64,000 bases of DNA from Sphingobium sp. 15-1 (GCF_013375535.1 NZ_JABXJG010000001.1:1736001-1800000); one strand, 5' to 3'; shown: positions 46,321-56,507, counted from the stretch's first letter. The notes: generated by a model not told the origin, from the letters alone. A program made the numbers and translations.

Positions 46321-47529
46321 ATGCCAGAAGAACAAGCCGTGGCGGGCGATCGGACAGCAAGACGCTGGACCCTGGTCGCGCTCGCCGCAGCCATCTTTGC
46401 AGGGGCCGCTTCCATGCGGATTCTGGACGCGCTGCTTCCCAACATCGCCTCATTCTATGGGGTCAGCGTCGGTTCGGCGGGTCTTGCGGTCACGGCCTAT
46501 TCGGGCAGCTACAGCCTCTGCCAGATCATTTACGGCCCGCTGGGCGATCGGGCAGGTCCGTACAAGGTCGTTTTGCTGGCGGCATTGCTTTCCAGCATGG
46601 CGGCCGCGGGCTGCGCCATCGCGCCATCGATAAACTGGCTGGTGGCCCTGCGCCTCCTGGCCGGAGGCGTCGCGGCCGCGATCGGACCGTTGGCGCTCAC
46701 CTGGGTCAGTCTTGCGACGCGGATCGAGCAGCGCCCCGTGGTTGTTGCGAACGTCACGGGCGCATCGATAATCGGCGCCACTACAGGGCAAGTCGCTGGC
46801 GGAGTCATTGGAGAGCTATTCTCCTGGCAAGCGAGTTTCCTGTTCATCGCGATGCTTTTTGCGGTCACCGCGCTTGCCCTGTGCTGGGCCATCGTCAATC
46901 GGCCGCACTTCGCCACGCTCGGCAGAAGGCGGTTCGCGGACGGCGGGGCCGACAGGCTGGCCTTCAAGCAATTGCTGGCACGCCGCGCGGTTCGCGTTAC
47001 CCTTGCCGGCGTGGGCGTCGAAGGACTGGCCACTTACATGACCTTCACCTACGCATCCGCATTGCTGCATCAGCGATTCACGACGAGCGCGGCAATCGTC
47101 GGCCTGCTCATAGCCCTGTTCGGCATCGGCGGGGTGATTTTCGTCCTGGCCGCGCGTCCACTGACCGCGAAACTGTCCGAGGCAAATCGCGCCAGGCTGG
47201 GCGGATCGCTGATGGCAGGCGGCTTTCTGTTCTTCGGCATGGCCCGCTCGCCGCTTGCCGCAGGGGCAGCGCTGCTCATCTTGGGTTTCGGCTTCTTCAT
47301 GTTCCACAACATCCTGCAGGTCATGGCCACGAAGATGGCGCCGGATGCCATGGGATCGGCCATCTCGCTCTTTGCAGCGACCTTCTTCCTGTCGCAAGCG
47401 GCAGGCGCCTTGATCGGCGGCTGGTTCTTCGATCGTCTTGGCGCCTGGGCGAGCTGCGGCATCTCGGCATGCGTGCTAACGGGTCTCGGCTTCGCCATGG
47501 CGCGACACAGCGGGGGCAATGCGGCATGA
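46321..47529 (+). CDS. Major facilitator superfamily transporter
   Basis: A 402-residue inner-membrane MFS protein with about 12 hydrophobic segments. The loop between TM2 and TM3 reads YGPLGDRAGPYKV, the standard MFS motif A. The wording of the other segments resembles drug/sugar efflux-type members more than the aromatic acid:H+ symporters. It is divergent from the VOC operon and could import its substrate or export a toxic intermediate. Substrate unknown. Confidence 0.88.
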   Translation: MPEEQAVAGDRTARRWTLVALAAAIFAGAASMRILDALLPNIASFYGVSVGSAGLAVTAYSGSYSLCQIIYGPLGDRAGPYKVVLLAALLSSMAAAGCAIAPSINWLVALRLLAGGVAAAIGPLALTWVSLATRIEQRPVVVANVTGASIIGATTGQVAGGVIGELFSWQASFLFIAMLFAVTALALCWAIVNRPHFATLGRRRFADGGADRLAFKQLLARRAVRVTLAGVGVEGLATYMTFTYASALLHQRFTTSAAIVGLLIALFGIGGVIFVLAARPLTAKLSEANRARLGGSLMAGGFLFFGMARSPLAAGAALLILGFGFFMFHNILQVMATKMAPDAMGSAISLFAATFFLSQAAGALIGGWFFDRLGAWASCGISACVLTGLGFAMARHSGGNAA

Positions 47530-47698
47530 CTTCGCGCTATGGATGGCGCCGGAGGCGATGGCACGATGCCAACCAGGCATCGATGCGCGAATTTGGCAGT
47601 CTTTTCGTTCTATCCCCCCGTCTTTATCCTCATGCCCATAACGCGGGAATCCGCATGCTCACCCCTTTGGGTGGCGACGGTCGGAGTGGAGAGCCATA

Positions 47699-48121
47699 AT
47701 GGCAGATATGCGCAGATATGAGTTGCTGTCCGACGACTGGGTGGCCATGCAGGAACGAGAGGTCGTGGCGGCATTTGCACGGTCGGATTGGCCGGACGCG
47801 ATCAGATTCTCCCTGGTTGAGCGTTTCGTTGGGGCCGCCCCGCTTCCGAACGGGCTCGTCGCGGGCTTTCGCGTCGATGTGGCGGGGTCCAAGGCCATCT
47901 ATCGCCGGGGCGCGGCCGCTGACGAAACGGGCGACGTCACCGTCGACATGACGATCGACGCGCTCAACGAACTGGTTCATATGTCGAGCAACGACCCCGG
48001 TCACGCAGCCGCCGTCGAACGCTTCATCCAGTCGGGCGACATCATGCGCAAGGGGGAGTTTGAGCCTTTGGCGGCCGTTTCGAAGGACGTCCACCATCGG
48101 ATTCATTTGCAGACCTTGTGA
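47699..48121 (+). CDS. Small protein with possible SCP2-like lipid-binding fold
   Basis: A 140-residue protein of no certain family. Its second half, with ADETGDVTVDMTIDALNELV and a later FIQSGDIMRKGEFEPLA, looks like the sterol-carrier-protein-2 pattern in which a DVT strand is followed by helices and a G-D-I-K/R strand. If so it would bind a hydrophobic ligand or CoA ester. GGAGAG lies upstream of the ATG. It precedes the next NTF2-fold gene by 84 bases. Confidence 0.6.
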   Translation: MADMRRYELLSDDWVAMQEREVVAAFARSDWPDAIRFSLVERFVGAAPLPNGLVAGFRVDVAGSKAIYRRGAAADETGDVTVDMTIDALNELVHMSSNDPGHAAAVERFIQSGDIMRKGEFEPLAAVSKDVHHRIHLQTL

Positions 48122-48205
48122 GCGCCCTAGCCGCAGGTTCGGCAGGGCGGGATCACCAGAGCAGCCGACCTCCCTGCCCGCGCAGCTATCAGGAGAACAA
48201 GAGTG

Positions 48206-48685
48206 ATGCACGAAGACCTGCTTGATTTCGAAGCGATCCGTCTTCTCAAAGCGCAATATTGCCGCTTGTGCGACACGCGGCAGTGGGACGCATTATTCGA
48301 ACTGTTTGCCGAGGATGCGATCTTCGGCACGCCGGAGAGCGCTCCCCGCGCCGAGAATGATGTCAGCAGAGCCTATAAGGTGGGCTATAGCTGCGGGCGC
48401 CAGGCGATCAGGGATATATTTGTCGGCATGGCGGACTCGATTGACGCGATGGTTCATATCGCGCACACCCCCGAATTGAAGATCACCTCCGCCGATACGG
48501 CCACCGGCATATGGCAGCTTGAGGATTTGTTCTGGTATAATTCGGGGCCGATCAAGCGCTTCCACGGCTATGGCCATTATCATGACGGCTATATCCGGGA
48601 GGGGGGCGTCTGGCGCTTCAAGGAAGTCAGCGTCACCAGGCTTCACATAGAGTCGGTTCCCTTCGACGCCTCGCCCCCGGAATGA
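48206..48685 (+). CDS. SnoaL-like NTF2-fold protein
   Basis: A 159-residue NTF2-fold protein of the SnoaL-4 type, the fold of scytalone dehydratase and the LinA dehydrochlorinase. The positions of the family's catalytic Asp/His pair appear occupied: Asp23 in RLCDTRQWDAL and His84 or His87 in MVHIAHTPE. AGGAG lies 10 bases upstream; a GTG at 48203 is an alternative start. Substrate and reaction are unknown; a dehydratase, isomerase or halide-eliminating activity is possible. Confidence 0.82.
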   Translation: MHEDLLDFEAIRLLKAQYCRLCDTRQWDALFELFAEDAIFGTPESAPRAENDVSRAYKVGYSCGRQAIRDIFVGMADSIDAMVHIAHTPELKITSADTATGIWQLEDLFWYNSGPIKRFHGYGHYHDGYIREGGVWRFKEVSVTRLHIESVPFDASPPE

Positions 48686-48808
48686 AGGCGCAAGGCGGTC
48701 GCGGGAAGCCTCGCTCTGGGGGGCGACCAAAGGGCGGCACGTCATCATCGATGATTTTACTGCCCAACCGAAATGCTCCTGCGTTTCGCGTTGCGCTCGT
48801 GAGGTAGC

Positions 48809-49753
48809 GTGGACCCTTTGTCGGATGTCCTTGGCTTGCTGCGGCCGCGCAAGGAGATGCACGTTTCCGGGTTCGAAGCAGGCGGCGATTGGGCGCTGTC
48901 CTTCAAAGCGCACGACGGGATCAAATGCTACGCACTGTCCAAAGGGTCCTGCTGGCTTTCGGTGGACCACGAACCAGAGCCCATCCATCTTGAACAAGGT
49001 CAATGCTTTTTCACGACCCGGGGCTATCCGTTCGTCATGGCATCCAATCTGGACGTCCAGCCGACCGATGCGGCGGCCCTGTTCATCCAGGCGGAGCCCG
49101 ACGGGCAAGTCTCCCTCTGCAACCGGCCTGATTTTTCGGCTGTCGGAGGGCATTTCGCCGTCGAGGCGGATCATGCCAAAGCCCTTCTCGAATGCCTGCC
49201 CCCGGTCGTCTGCATTCGCGACAGGTGCGGTTCTGCCGTTCTGACATGGTGCCTTGAACAGATGACGGTCGAATTAAGCACCAGTCGCCCGGGTTCGGGC
49301 CTTGTCGTCCAACATCTTGCACAGATGTTGCTGGTGCAGGCCTTTCGCCCCTTCATTTCCAAGAACGCAGCCGGCGGGCCAAGCTGGATAGCGGCATTGG
49401 CCGACCGCCAGGTCAGTGCGGCGATGCAGTTCATGCATGAGCGGCCAGCCTATCGCTGGTCCCTTGAGGAGCTGGCGGCGGCCGTGGGCATGTCGCGTAC
49501 CAGCTTCGCGATCCGCTTCAAGGATAAGGCCGGGCTGTCGCCCATGGAATATCTCACGCGCTGGCGCATGCTTGTCGCCAGCAGCAAGATGCGGACGACC
49601 AATTTGCCGATCTCCGTCATCGCCCACGCGGTTGGCTATGAATCCGAAAGCGCGTTCAGCACGGCCTTCAAGCGCGAAATGGGCCGTTCCCCAAGGGAGT
49701 ATGCGCGGGCTGGCGGCCCAGGCTCCTCCTGGCCTCTGTCCCGTTCCCCTTGA
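48809..49753 (+). CDS. AraC-family regulator, copy 1 of a tandem pair
   Basis: A 314-residue AraC-type regulator with an N-terminal cupin-like effector domain (cupin_6-like; GIKCYALSKGSCWLSVD and CFFTTRGYPF) and a C-terminal DNA-binding domain (RWSLEELAAAVGMSRTSFAI and VGYESESAFSTAFKREMG). The start is GTG, inferred because the paralogue begins identically (MDPLSDVL) with ATG. It is followed 175 bases later by its paralogue. Effector unknown. Confidence 0.88.
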   Translation: MDPLSDVLGLLRPRKEMHVSGFEAGGDWALSFKAHDGIKCYALSKGSCWLSVDHEPEPIHLEQGQCFFTTRGYPFVMASNLDVQPTDAAALFIQAEPDGQVSLCNRPDFSAVGGHFAVEADHAKALLECLPPVVCIRDRCGSAVLTWCLEQMTVELSTSRPGSGLVVQHLAQMLLVQAFRPFISKNAAGGPSWIAALADRQVSAAMQFMHERPAYRWSLEELAAAVGMSRTSFAIRFKDKAGLSPMEYLTRWRMLVASSKMRTTNLPISVIAHAVGYESESAFSTAFKREMGRSPREYARAGGPGSSWPLSRSP

Positions 49754-49928
49754 AGGCGATCGGACGCCCTTCGGACCCAGGTCTTTTTCATTCGTATGAA
49801 ATTTCTTCGCCAGCGTCCAACAAGGGCGGCAAGGGCTGCTTTATGTCACTCATATGCAGAATTGGCGTTGCCGCCGGACTTTCAACGAATATACTCCTGT
49901 GGTAATTTGCTGAGCGTACGAGGTTGAT

Positions 49929-50903
49929 ATGGATCCGCTTTCGGATGTGCTGAGCCTTTTGAAGCCAAGGCGGGAACTGCATGCTTCGGGATTCGAGGCA
50001 GGCCCCGAATGGGCGCTGGCGTTCCCGGCTCACGAAGGGATCAAATGTTATGCGATCGCTTCTGGCCGGTGCTGGCTTACAGTCCAGGAGGAGAGCCAGC
50101 CGATCCTGTTGGAAGCGGGAGATTGTTTTTTCACGACGAGGGGATTGCCCTTCATCCTGGCGAGCGACCTGGCCCTTGTTCCCGAACAGGCGCTCGAGGT
50201 GTTCGCGGGCGCCAAGCAAGGCGGCTTCGTATCCTATCGCGGACGCGGAGCCTTTTCGCTGGCAGGTGGGCATTTCCGTCTGGAAAGCGATCATGCCGGC
50301 CTGCTGCTGGGCCTCTTGCCGTCGGTTGTTCGTGTCCGCGACGAGTCCGGCCGGGCGGTCCTGCGGTGGTGCCTCGATCAACTGATCGAGGAGATCCGGA
50401 GCCGCAGACCCGGAGTTGATCTGGTCGCGCAGCATCTTGCGCATATGATGCTGGTGCAGGCGCTGCGCCTGTTCGTGGCGGATGATCTGCGGGAAGGCGC
50501 CGGTTGGCTGTTCGCGCTCGCTGACCGGCAGATCGGTTTGGCGATTGAACTGATGCACGAACAACCGGCGCGGCGCTGGTCCCTGGAGGATCTGGCGGCG
50601 GCCGTCGGCATGTCGCGTTCCAGCTTTGCCGTCCGTTTCAAGGATAAGGTCAGGCTGTCACCGATGGACTATCTGACACGTTGGCGGATGCTGAAGGCCG
50701 GGGACGAACTGCGCACGACGGATCAGCTTGTCGCAACGATCGGCAGATCGCTTGGGTATGAATCGGAAAGTTCGTTCAGCACCGCGTTCAAGCGCGTCAT
50801 GGGGTGCACCCCGCGCGACTATGCCCGCCGCGATGCCGACGCAAGCGTTCATCCTCAAGATCGCCTTGCCGGGGCGAACCATCTCCGGCTGGCGGCAGGC
50901 TGA
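49929..50903 (+). CDS. AraC-family regulator, copy 2 of a tandem pair
   Basis: A 324-residue paralogue of the preceding regulator, alignable along its whole length. Conserved blocks are MDPLSDVL at the start, GFEAG, GIKCYA, CFFTTRG and the DNA-binding end RRWSLEDLAAAVGMSRSSFA plus LGYESESSFSTAFKRVMG. The effector-pocket region between residues 70 and 150 differs more than the helix-turn-helix part, suggesting that the two copies sense different ligands but may recognise related operators. It precedes the epimerase-like gene by 145 bases. Confidence 0.88.
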   Translation: MDPLSDVLSLLKPRRELHASGFEAGPEWALAFPAHEGIKCYAIASGRCWLTVQEESQPILLEAGDCFFTTRGLPFILASDLALVPEQALEVFAGAKQGGFVSYRGRGAFSLAGGHFRLESDHAGLLLGLLPSVVRVRDESGRAVLRWCLDQLIEEIRSRRPGVDLVAQHLAHMMLVQALRLFVADDLREGAGWLFALADRQIGLAIELMHEQPARRWSLEDLAAAVGMSRSSFAVRFKDKVRLSPMDYLTRWRMLKAGDELRTTDQLVATIGRSLGYESESSFSTAFKRVMGCTPRDYARRDADASVHPQDRLAGANHLRLAAG

Positions 50904-51048
50904 CAAGGTTTCGCAAACGCCTTGCTGGCGATCATTTCAAGGATCGCGGCGCTTGTTGAACTTTGGCGAAAGTAATTCGGACCGTGTAAGCTGTTGAAGG
51001 ATCAGCGACGCCCCTACTCTCCCGGATGAATTGTTCAGGAGATCAGAT

Positions 51049-51957
51049 ATGCGCGTCTTTCTTACCGGAGCGACAGGCTTCATCGGCACAGCGATCACGC
51101 GCGAATTGCAGAGCGCAGGCCATCAGATTCTCGGCCTGGCGCGCAGCGAGGCTGCCGCCGCAACGCTGCGGCAGGCTGGCGTCGAACCGCATTTTAGCGA
51201 TCTGCTGGACCATGACGCCCTGGCGTCCGGGGCTCGTGGAGCCGATGGCGTGATCCATACCGCTTATATCCATGACTTCTCGAACATCGCGGCACCCAGC
51301 GACATCGATGCAGCGGCGGTCTCTGTGATGGCGCAGGCGCTGAAGGGTTCAGGAAAGCCGCTCATCATCACCTCCGGCGTGACGGTCCTGCCACAAGGAC
51401 GGCTGGGTTCGGAGGCAGATGCGCCCGATCCGGCTTCGGTGGCGAAGCACCGGCTGCCATCGGAGCGGCTGTGCCTGGAAGCCGTGGCGAACGGAGTAGG
51501 CGCCATGATCGTTCGCCCCGCGCCGTCCGTTCATGGATCAGGCGATCACGGCTTCATTCCCTTTCTGTACAGCATAGCGAAGCAACGAAGCTTCGCCGCC
51601 TATGTCGAAGATGGCGCAAACCGCTGGCCCGCGGTTCATGTCCTGGACGCCGCCAGACTCTATCGGCTAGCGCTGGAGAAAGGCGCCGCCGGGGCGATAT
51701 ATCATGCTGTAGCCGATCGAGCCGTGCCATTCCGCCACATTGCCGAGGTGATTGCGCGCCACCTCGGAGTCCAACTTGTCGCGTTGCGCCGCCAGGAAGC
51801 GGCAAGCTATTTTGGGGGCTTCGAAGGTTTCGCCGCGCTTGACCTGCCGACAAGCAGCGAGTGGACAAAGAAGGAGCTGGGTTGGACGCCAAGCCAGATC
51901 GACCTTCTCACCGACATCGGCAATCCCGGCTATTTCCGCCAGAGCGCGCTGCGTTAA
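51049..51957 (+). CDS. NAD(P)-dependent epimerase/dehydratase-like SDR
   Basis: A 302-residue extended short-chain dehydrogenase. The nucleotide-binding motif is LTGATGFIGTAI at the N-terminus; the usual active-site YxxxK is not clear, since the equivalent region reads KHRLPSERLCLEA, so the catalytic tyrosine seems replaced. Resembles atypical SDR proteins (NAD-dependent epimerase/NmrA-like) annotated in sphingomonads. AGGAG at 51037-51041 supports the ATG. Role unknown; it is followed by a TonB receptor. Confidence 0.82.
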   Translation: MRVFLTGATGFIGTAITRELQSAGHQILGLARSEAAAATLRQAGVEPHFSDLLDHDALASGARGADGVIHTAYIHDFSNIAAPSDIDAAAVSVMAQALKGSGKPLIITSGVTVLPQGRLGSEADAPDPASVAKHRLPSERLCLEAVANGVGAMIVRPAPSVHGSGDHGFIPFLYSIAKQRSFAAYVEDGANRWPAVHVLDAARLYRLALEKGAAGAIYHAVADRAVPFRHIAEVIARHLGVQLVALRRQEAASYFGGFEGFAALDLPTSSEWTKKELGWTPSQIDLLTDIGNPGYFRQSALR

Positions 51958-52125
51958 ATCGAAAGCGGGTCGCGCCCGCCAGTTCTTTGTTGGCGCATCA
52001 GTTTTTGCGATGGTTATCAATGACATCATATCCGATGCCGATTGGGCATCGATCTTACATGTTTGCTGTCTTGGGCCGCGCCTCAATCAAGCTAGCCTGG
52101 AGCAAATTCGTGAGGGGAGGAAATG

Positions 52126-54384
52126 ATGTTTGAAACATCCAGCAGCAATATTTGCGTTCATTCGATGCGGAGCGCTTCGCCGCGACAGCTAATGTCCGGT
52201 GGAACGCTCGCAAAAATCATCGCGATCGCCTTGTTCGCGCCTTTTTCCGGTGCAGAAGCCTATGCGCAGACCGATGCGTCAGCCTCGATGCTGCAGGAGA
52301 GCGGAACCGCTTCCGCATCAGTAGGCGACATTGTCGTCACCGCGCAAAGACGCTCCGAGCGACTGCAGGACGTTCCCATCGCCGTCAACGCGGTGAGCGG
52401 CGACCGACTTGCGGCGGCAGGCATCAATGATCTTCAGGCGCTCAACACTTTGGTGCCTGGATTCAACTCCGTCAATTCGGTCGGGTCGTTCCGTCCTTCC
52501 ATCCGCGGCATCGCGACGGGCAGCGATGTCGTCGAAAATGCCGTCTCCCTCTATATCGACGGCGTTTACATGCCAAATCAGCGCGAAGGTCTGCGCGAAT
52601 TGGCTGATATTGAGCAGATCACGGTTCTCAAGGGACCGCAGGGCACTTTGTTTGGCCGAAACGCCACGGCGGGCGTGGTTCAGATCACCACGCAACGACC
52701 GCGCTTCAACATCGCGGGCCGGGCCAGCGCCGGTTACGACAATTACGGCACGTTCAGAGGAAAATTCTACGTGACCGGCCCGCTCTCCGACAAGGTCGCG
52801 GCGAGCGTCTCCACCAGCTATATTTCCCAGGGCGAAGGCTATGGCCGCAGCGTCACCGCCGGCTTTGACACCTATAAGCTGAAGCATGACCTGGCCCTTC
52901 GCGGCAAGCTTCTGTTTGCGCCGAGCGATCGCACCGACATCACATTGATCGGTGATTACCAATATCGGGAAGATTCCGGCACCAATTATCAGCCATATCC
53001 GGGCACCAGATTCTCCGTTCCCGGCTTTGGACCGACCAGCAGCCGCTATGACACCTATTCCAGCACCCCCGGATTCAACAAGTTCGATGGCGGCGGCGCC
53101 AGCATTGAAGTCGACCATGATCTGGACTTCGCCAAATTCATCTCCATCTCATCCTACAGGCACGGCATCAGCCGTTTCCGGTTCGATCTTCTGAACATCG
53201 AGTCCCCCGACATCCTCAGCAATGCCAGGGTGGTCAGCGAGAGCTACTCGCAAGAGGTTCAGCTCATCTCACCCAGTCGAGGGGACTTCCGCTGGGTCGC
53301 GGGCGTGTTCTATTTCCATAACAAGCTGGGATATGACCGCTTCATCAACAATTTCTCGGGCGCGTTCGCCGCGACGCCGACATCGACATCGGTTCAGAAT
53401 ACCTACGGCTACGAGACCGCAGAGTCGATCGCGCCCTTCGCGCAGGCGGACTATGAAATCCTGCCGTCCACCACCATTACACTTGGCGCCCGCTGGACTT
53501 ACGAAAAGCGCTCGATCCGCGGAAATGACACGATCACGCGCGTCAACGGGGCCGTCGCGGTCAGCCCGGTCACCACGCCGGACACTCTTACGGTGAAGGA
53601 GCCGACATGGCGCGCCGCCATCAATTACAAGCCTTCCGACGATATGATGCTCTATGCATCCTACAGCCGCGGCTTTAAAAGCGGGGGCTTCAATATCGGG
53701 CGCCCGTTCGAGCCGGGGTATCTGCCCGAAAAGCTGGACGCGGGGGAAATTGGCCTGAAAACCGAACTGCTCGACCGGCGGCTGACCCTCAATCTTTCAG
53801 GTTTCTACTATGATTACAAGAATCTGCAGGTCGTCACCTTCGTCGGCCTGACGGCCCGGACGACGAACGGTGCGCAGTCGGAAATATATGGCCTGGACAT
53901 GGATTTCCAGGCGAAGGTTTCCGATGCCCTCTCATTGAGCGGCGGCTTCGAACTCATGCACGCCAAGTTTACCGATTATAAAAATGCTTCCATCAGTTCC
54001 GCCCGCCCGACAGGTGGAAACTTGATTGTTCCCGGCGACGCCACCGGAAACCGCTTGCCGTTGGCCCAGAAATTTGTCGGAACTTTGGCGATTGACTATG
54101 ATCAGCCGATCGGAAGCATCAACAGTCATTTCAATCTAACCGGTACCTACAATGGCGACTATTATTTCGAAGCCGACAATGTGCTCCGGCAGCCCTCTTA
54201 TGTCATGCTGAATTCATCGCTCAGGCTGTCTGACAGTTCCGACAGGTTAAGCCTGACATTTGCGGTTTCGAACATTCTGAATGAGAAGATCATAGCTCGC
54301 GTGGCAACAAACTCGATTGGGTATCGCGCGAACTGGGGGAACCCGCCGCGCCTCTATTCGATCACGGCTGGCTTGAAGTTCTAG
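52126..54384 (+). CDS. TonB-dependent receptor
   Basis: A 752-residue outer-membrane TonB-dependent receptor. The signal peptide ends near AYAQT; TonB box DIVVTAQRRSE followed by LQDVPIAVNAV; the plug includes DIEQITVLKGPQGTLFGRN, then a beta-barrel ending SITAGLKF with the terminal phenylalanine. GGGGAGG at 52114-52120 fits the second ATG at 52126 better than 52123. The closely following MFS gene suggests a two-membrane import route: this receptor across the outer membrane, the MFS protein across the inner one. Confidence 0.92.
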   Translation: MFETSSSNICVHSMRSASPRQLMSGGTLAKIIAIALFAPFSGAEAYAQTDASASMLQESGTASASVGDIVVTAQRRSERLQDVPIAVNAVSGDRLAAAGINDLQALNTLVPGFNSVNSVGSFRPSIRGIATGSDVVENAVSLYIDGVYMPNQREGLRELADIEQITVLKGPQGTLFGRNATAGVVQITTQRPRFNIAGRASAGYDNYGTFRGKFYVTGPLSDKVAASVSTSYISQGEGYGRSVTAGFDTYKLKHDLALRGKLLFAPSDRTDITLIGDYQYREDSGTNYQPYPGTRFSVPGFGPTSSRYDTYSSTPGFNKFDGGGASIEVDHDLDFAKFISISSYRHGISRFRFDLLNIESPDILSNARVVSESYSQEVQLISPSRGDFRWVAGVFYFHNKLGYDRFINNFSGAFAATPTSTSVQNTYGYETAESIAPFAQADYEILPSTTITLGARWTYEKRSIRGNDTITRVNGAVAVSPVTTPDTLTVKEPTWRAAINYKPSDDMMLYASYSRGFKSGGFNIGRPFEPGYLPEKLDAGEIGLKTELLDRRLTLNLSGFYYDYKNLQVVTFVGLTARTTNGAQSEIYGLDMDFQAKVSDALSLSGGFELMHAKFTDYKNASISSARPTGGNLIVPGDATGNRLPLAQKFVGTLAIDYDQPIGSINSHFNLTGTYNGDYYFEADNVLRQPSYVMLNSSLRLSDSSDRLSLTFAVSNILNEKIIARVATNSIGYRANWGNPPRLYSITAGLKF

Positions 54385-54396
54385 CATCCCGTGGGC

Positions 54397-54434
54397 GCCG
54401 GAATGCGCTGAGCATGGCTCATTCGCATTCCGGC
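54397..54434 (+). terminator. Nested hairpin after the TonB receptor
   Basis: GCCGGAATGCG (54397-54407) and CGCATTCCGGC (54424-54434) form a perfect 11-bp stem; inside it TGAGC/GCTCA makes a second 5-bp stem with a three-base loop. It begins 13 bases after the receptor stop. Likely a terminator or mRNA-stabilising hairpin that reduces read-through into the MFS gene. No T-run. Confidence 0.6.
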
Positions 54435-54561
54435 ACATCCGCCATTGCCCGGCGGTGACTGACGATCCATCAACACGATTTCAGTTGCTGAAGGATGCGG
54501 CATATCGAAAACATAGCCGCAAGCACCAAGGTCTTTTCCCCGCAACAGTTCAGACGTCTCC

Positions 54562-55959
54562 ATGGATCATATGGCAGTCTTTAACCAGCCGGATTCCTAT
54601 CCAATGCTCACCCAGGACATCGAAACGCTCACCGACACAGATCGGATGGTGCCATTGCAGTGGAAAATTCTGACGATCTGCCTGTTTGCATTGATGGTCG
54701 ACGGGTTCGACGTGTATGTCATGGGCATTCTGACGCCCAGCATCGCAGCCGACCTGAATGTGCAGCCCAGTTCCCTGACATGGGCCTTTTTCGCTCAGCA
54801 AGCCGGATTAGCGGTCGGCGCATTCGCAATAGGTCCCCTGGCGGATCGGTACGGCCGGCGGAATTGCCTGGCATTATCGACGCTCGGCGTAGGAGCGTTC
54901 ACCATCGCCGCCGGCTTTTCGGAAAGCGTCTTTGAATTGGCCGCCCTCCGATGCGTTGGCGGCTTGTTCATGAGCGGCCTCCTGCCCTCCGCCATAACAC
55001 TCGCCACGGAATATGCGCCCAAACGACGACAGGCGGGCGTTGCATCCACCATGCTGGTCGGCTACACGCTGGGAATGACGTTGACGGCCGGGGCCGCATC
55101 GCTCCTCGTCAGTGGGTCCGACTGGCGGATGCTGTTCTGGCTTGGCGGTGGATTGGGGCTGGCGGCCAGCCTGCTGGTCACGATTTTCGCTCCTGAATCC
55201 CTCCAGTTCATGGTCCGCAAAAATCCACGCAATCCGGCAATTGGGCAAATAGTGAGCCAATTTCAGCGAACCTCGCCTTGTTCGCTCAAGGACATCCAGT
55301 GGACATTCGGATCATGTGCAGAGAGCCATGTGGCCAGCGCAGGCGACCTATTGATGACGGGGTATCGTAGACCCACTGTGATGCTTTGGTCGGCGCAATT
55401 TTCCACGATTGGGCTTTCAGCATTGTTCGCGTCCTGGGCATCGACATTCTTTCTCAACGGTCAGGGCGTAAGCGTGGCCAATTACGCGCGCGTTCAGGCT
55501 CTGGTCGCCCTGACCGCTATCGCTGGAACGCTTTTCATCGGCCCACTCATACAGAGGTTCGGGCCCGGGCGTGTCATGGTCCCGATTTTTCTCGGTTATG
55601 CCGCCTCGATCATTGCGGCCGGATTATTTCCATTCGGAAACTGGGCGAGCATGATAGCCTTGGCATTTCAGTACGGCTTCGCGGCCGCGGGGAGCGCGGG
55701 TCTCATCGTGATTGCCGTTCAACTATACCCGCCAGCGATGAGGGCAATGGGCATAGGATGGTGCTTCGGAATCGGGAGGGTCGGCGCGATCGTCGGGCCG
55801 GTACTCGGCGGCAGCCTTGTCGCATCCGATCTTTCCCTGCCGCAGATTTTCGCATTCATCGCCATCCTGCCTTTTCTTACCGCAATCATCTTGCTGGCGT
55901 TATCGCGGTCGCTTTCCATAGCCTCCCGCCAAAGCCGAAATATAGTCGGAGCAGCATGA
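54562..55959 (+). CDS. MFS transporter, aromatic acid:H+ symporter type
   Basis: A 465-residue MFS transporter. TM1 contains VDGFDVYVMG, matching the DGxD signature of the AAHS (PcaK/BenK-like) family, followed by GPLADRYGRRN in the TM2-3 loop. About 12 hydrophobic segments, with a central cytoplasmic loop. Family members import aromatic acids such as benzoate, protocatechuate or gallate. It supports the idea that this accessory region serves aromatic catabolism. ATG at 54562; 54571 and 54604 are possible. Confidence 0.87.
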   Translation: MDHMAVFNQPDSYPMLTQDIETLTDTDRMVPLQWKILTICLFALMVDGFDVYVMGILTPSIAADLNVQPSSLTWAFFAQQAGLAVGAFAIGPLADRYGRRNCLALSTLGVGAFTIAAGFSESVFELAALRCVGGLFMSGLLPSAITLATEYAPKRRQAGVASTMLVGYTLGMTLTAGAASLLVSGSDWRMLFWLGGGLGLAASLLVTIFAPESLQFMVRKNPRNPAIGQIVSQFQRTSPCSLKDIQWTFGSCAESHVASAGDLLMTGYRRPTVMLWSAQFSTIGLSALFASWASTFFLNGQGVSVANYARVQALVALTAIAGTLFIGPLIQRFGPGRVMVPIFLGYAASIIAAGLFPFGNWASMIALAFQYGFAAAGSAGLIVIAVQLYPPAMRAMGIGWCFGIGRVGAIVGPVLGGSLVASDLSLPQIFAFIAILPFLTAIILLALSRSLSIASRQSRNIVGAA

Positions 55960-56066
55960 TGCTGCCCCCGGGTCTTGTGAGACATGCCGCCATGCCGTTG
56001 GACTGGAACGATCAGCGCAAGGTGTTTGGCTTCCGATGGGCGGTCGACCAAATCATGTGCTCGTGA

Positions 56067-56471
<405 letters not shown>

Positions 56472-56507
56472 CGGTTCGGGGGAGGCCGCCAGGGCGGCAG
56501 CCGGCGG

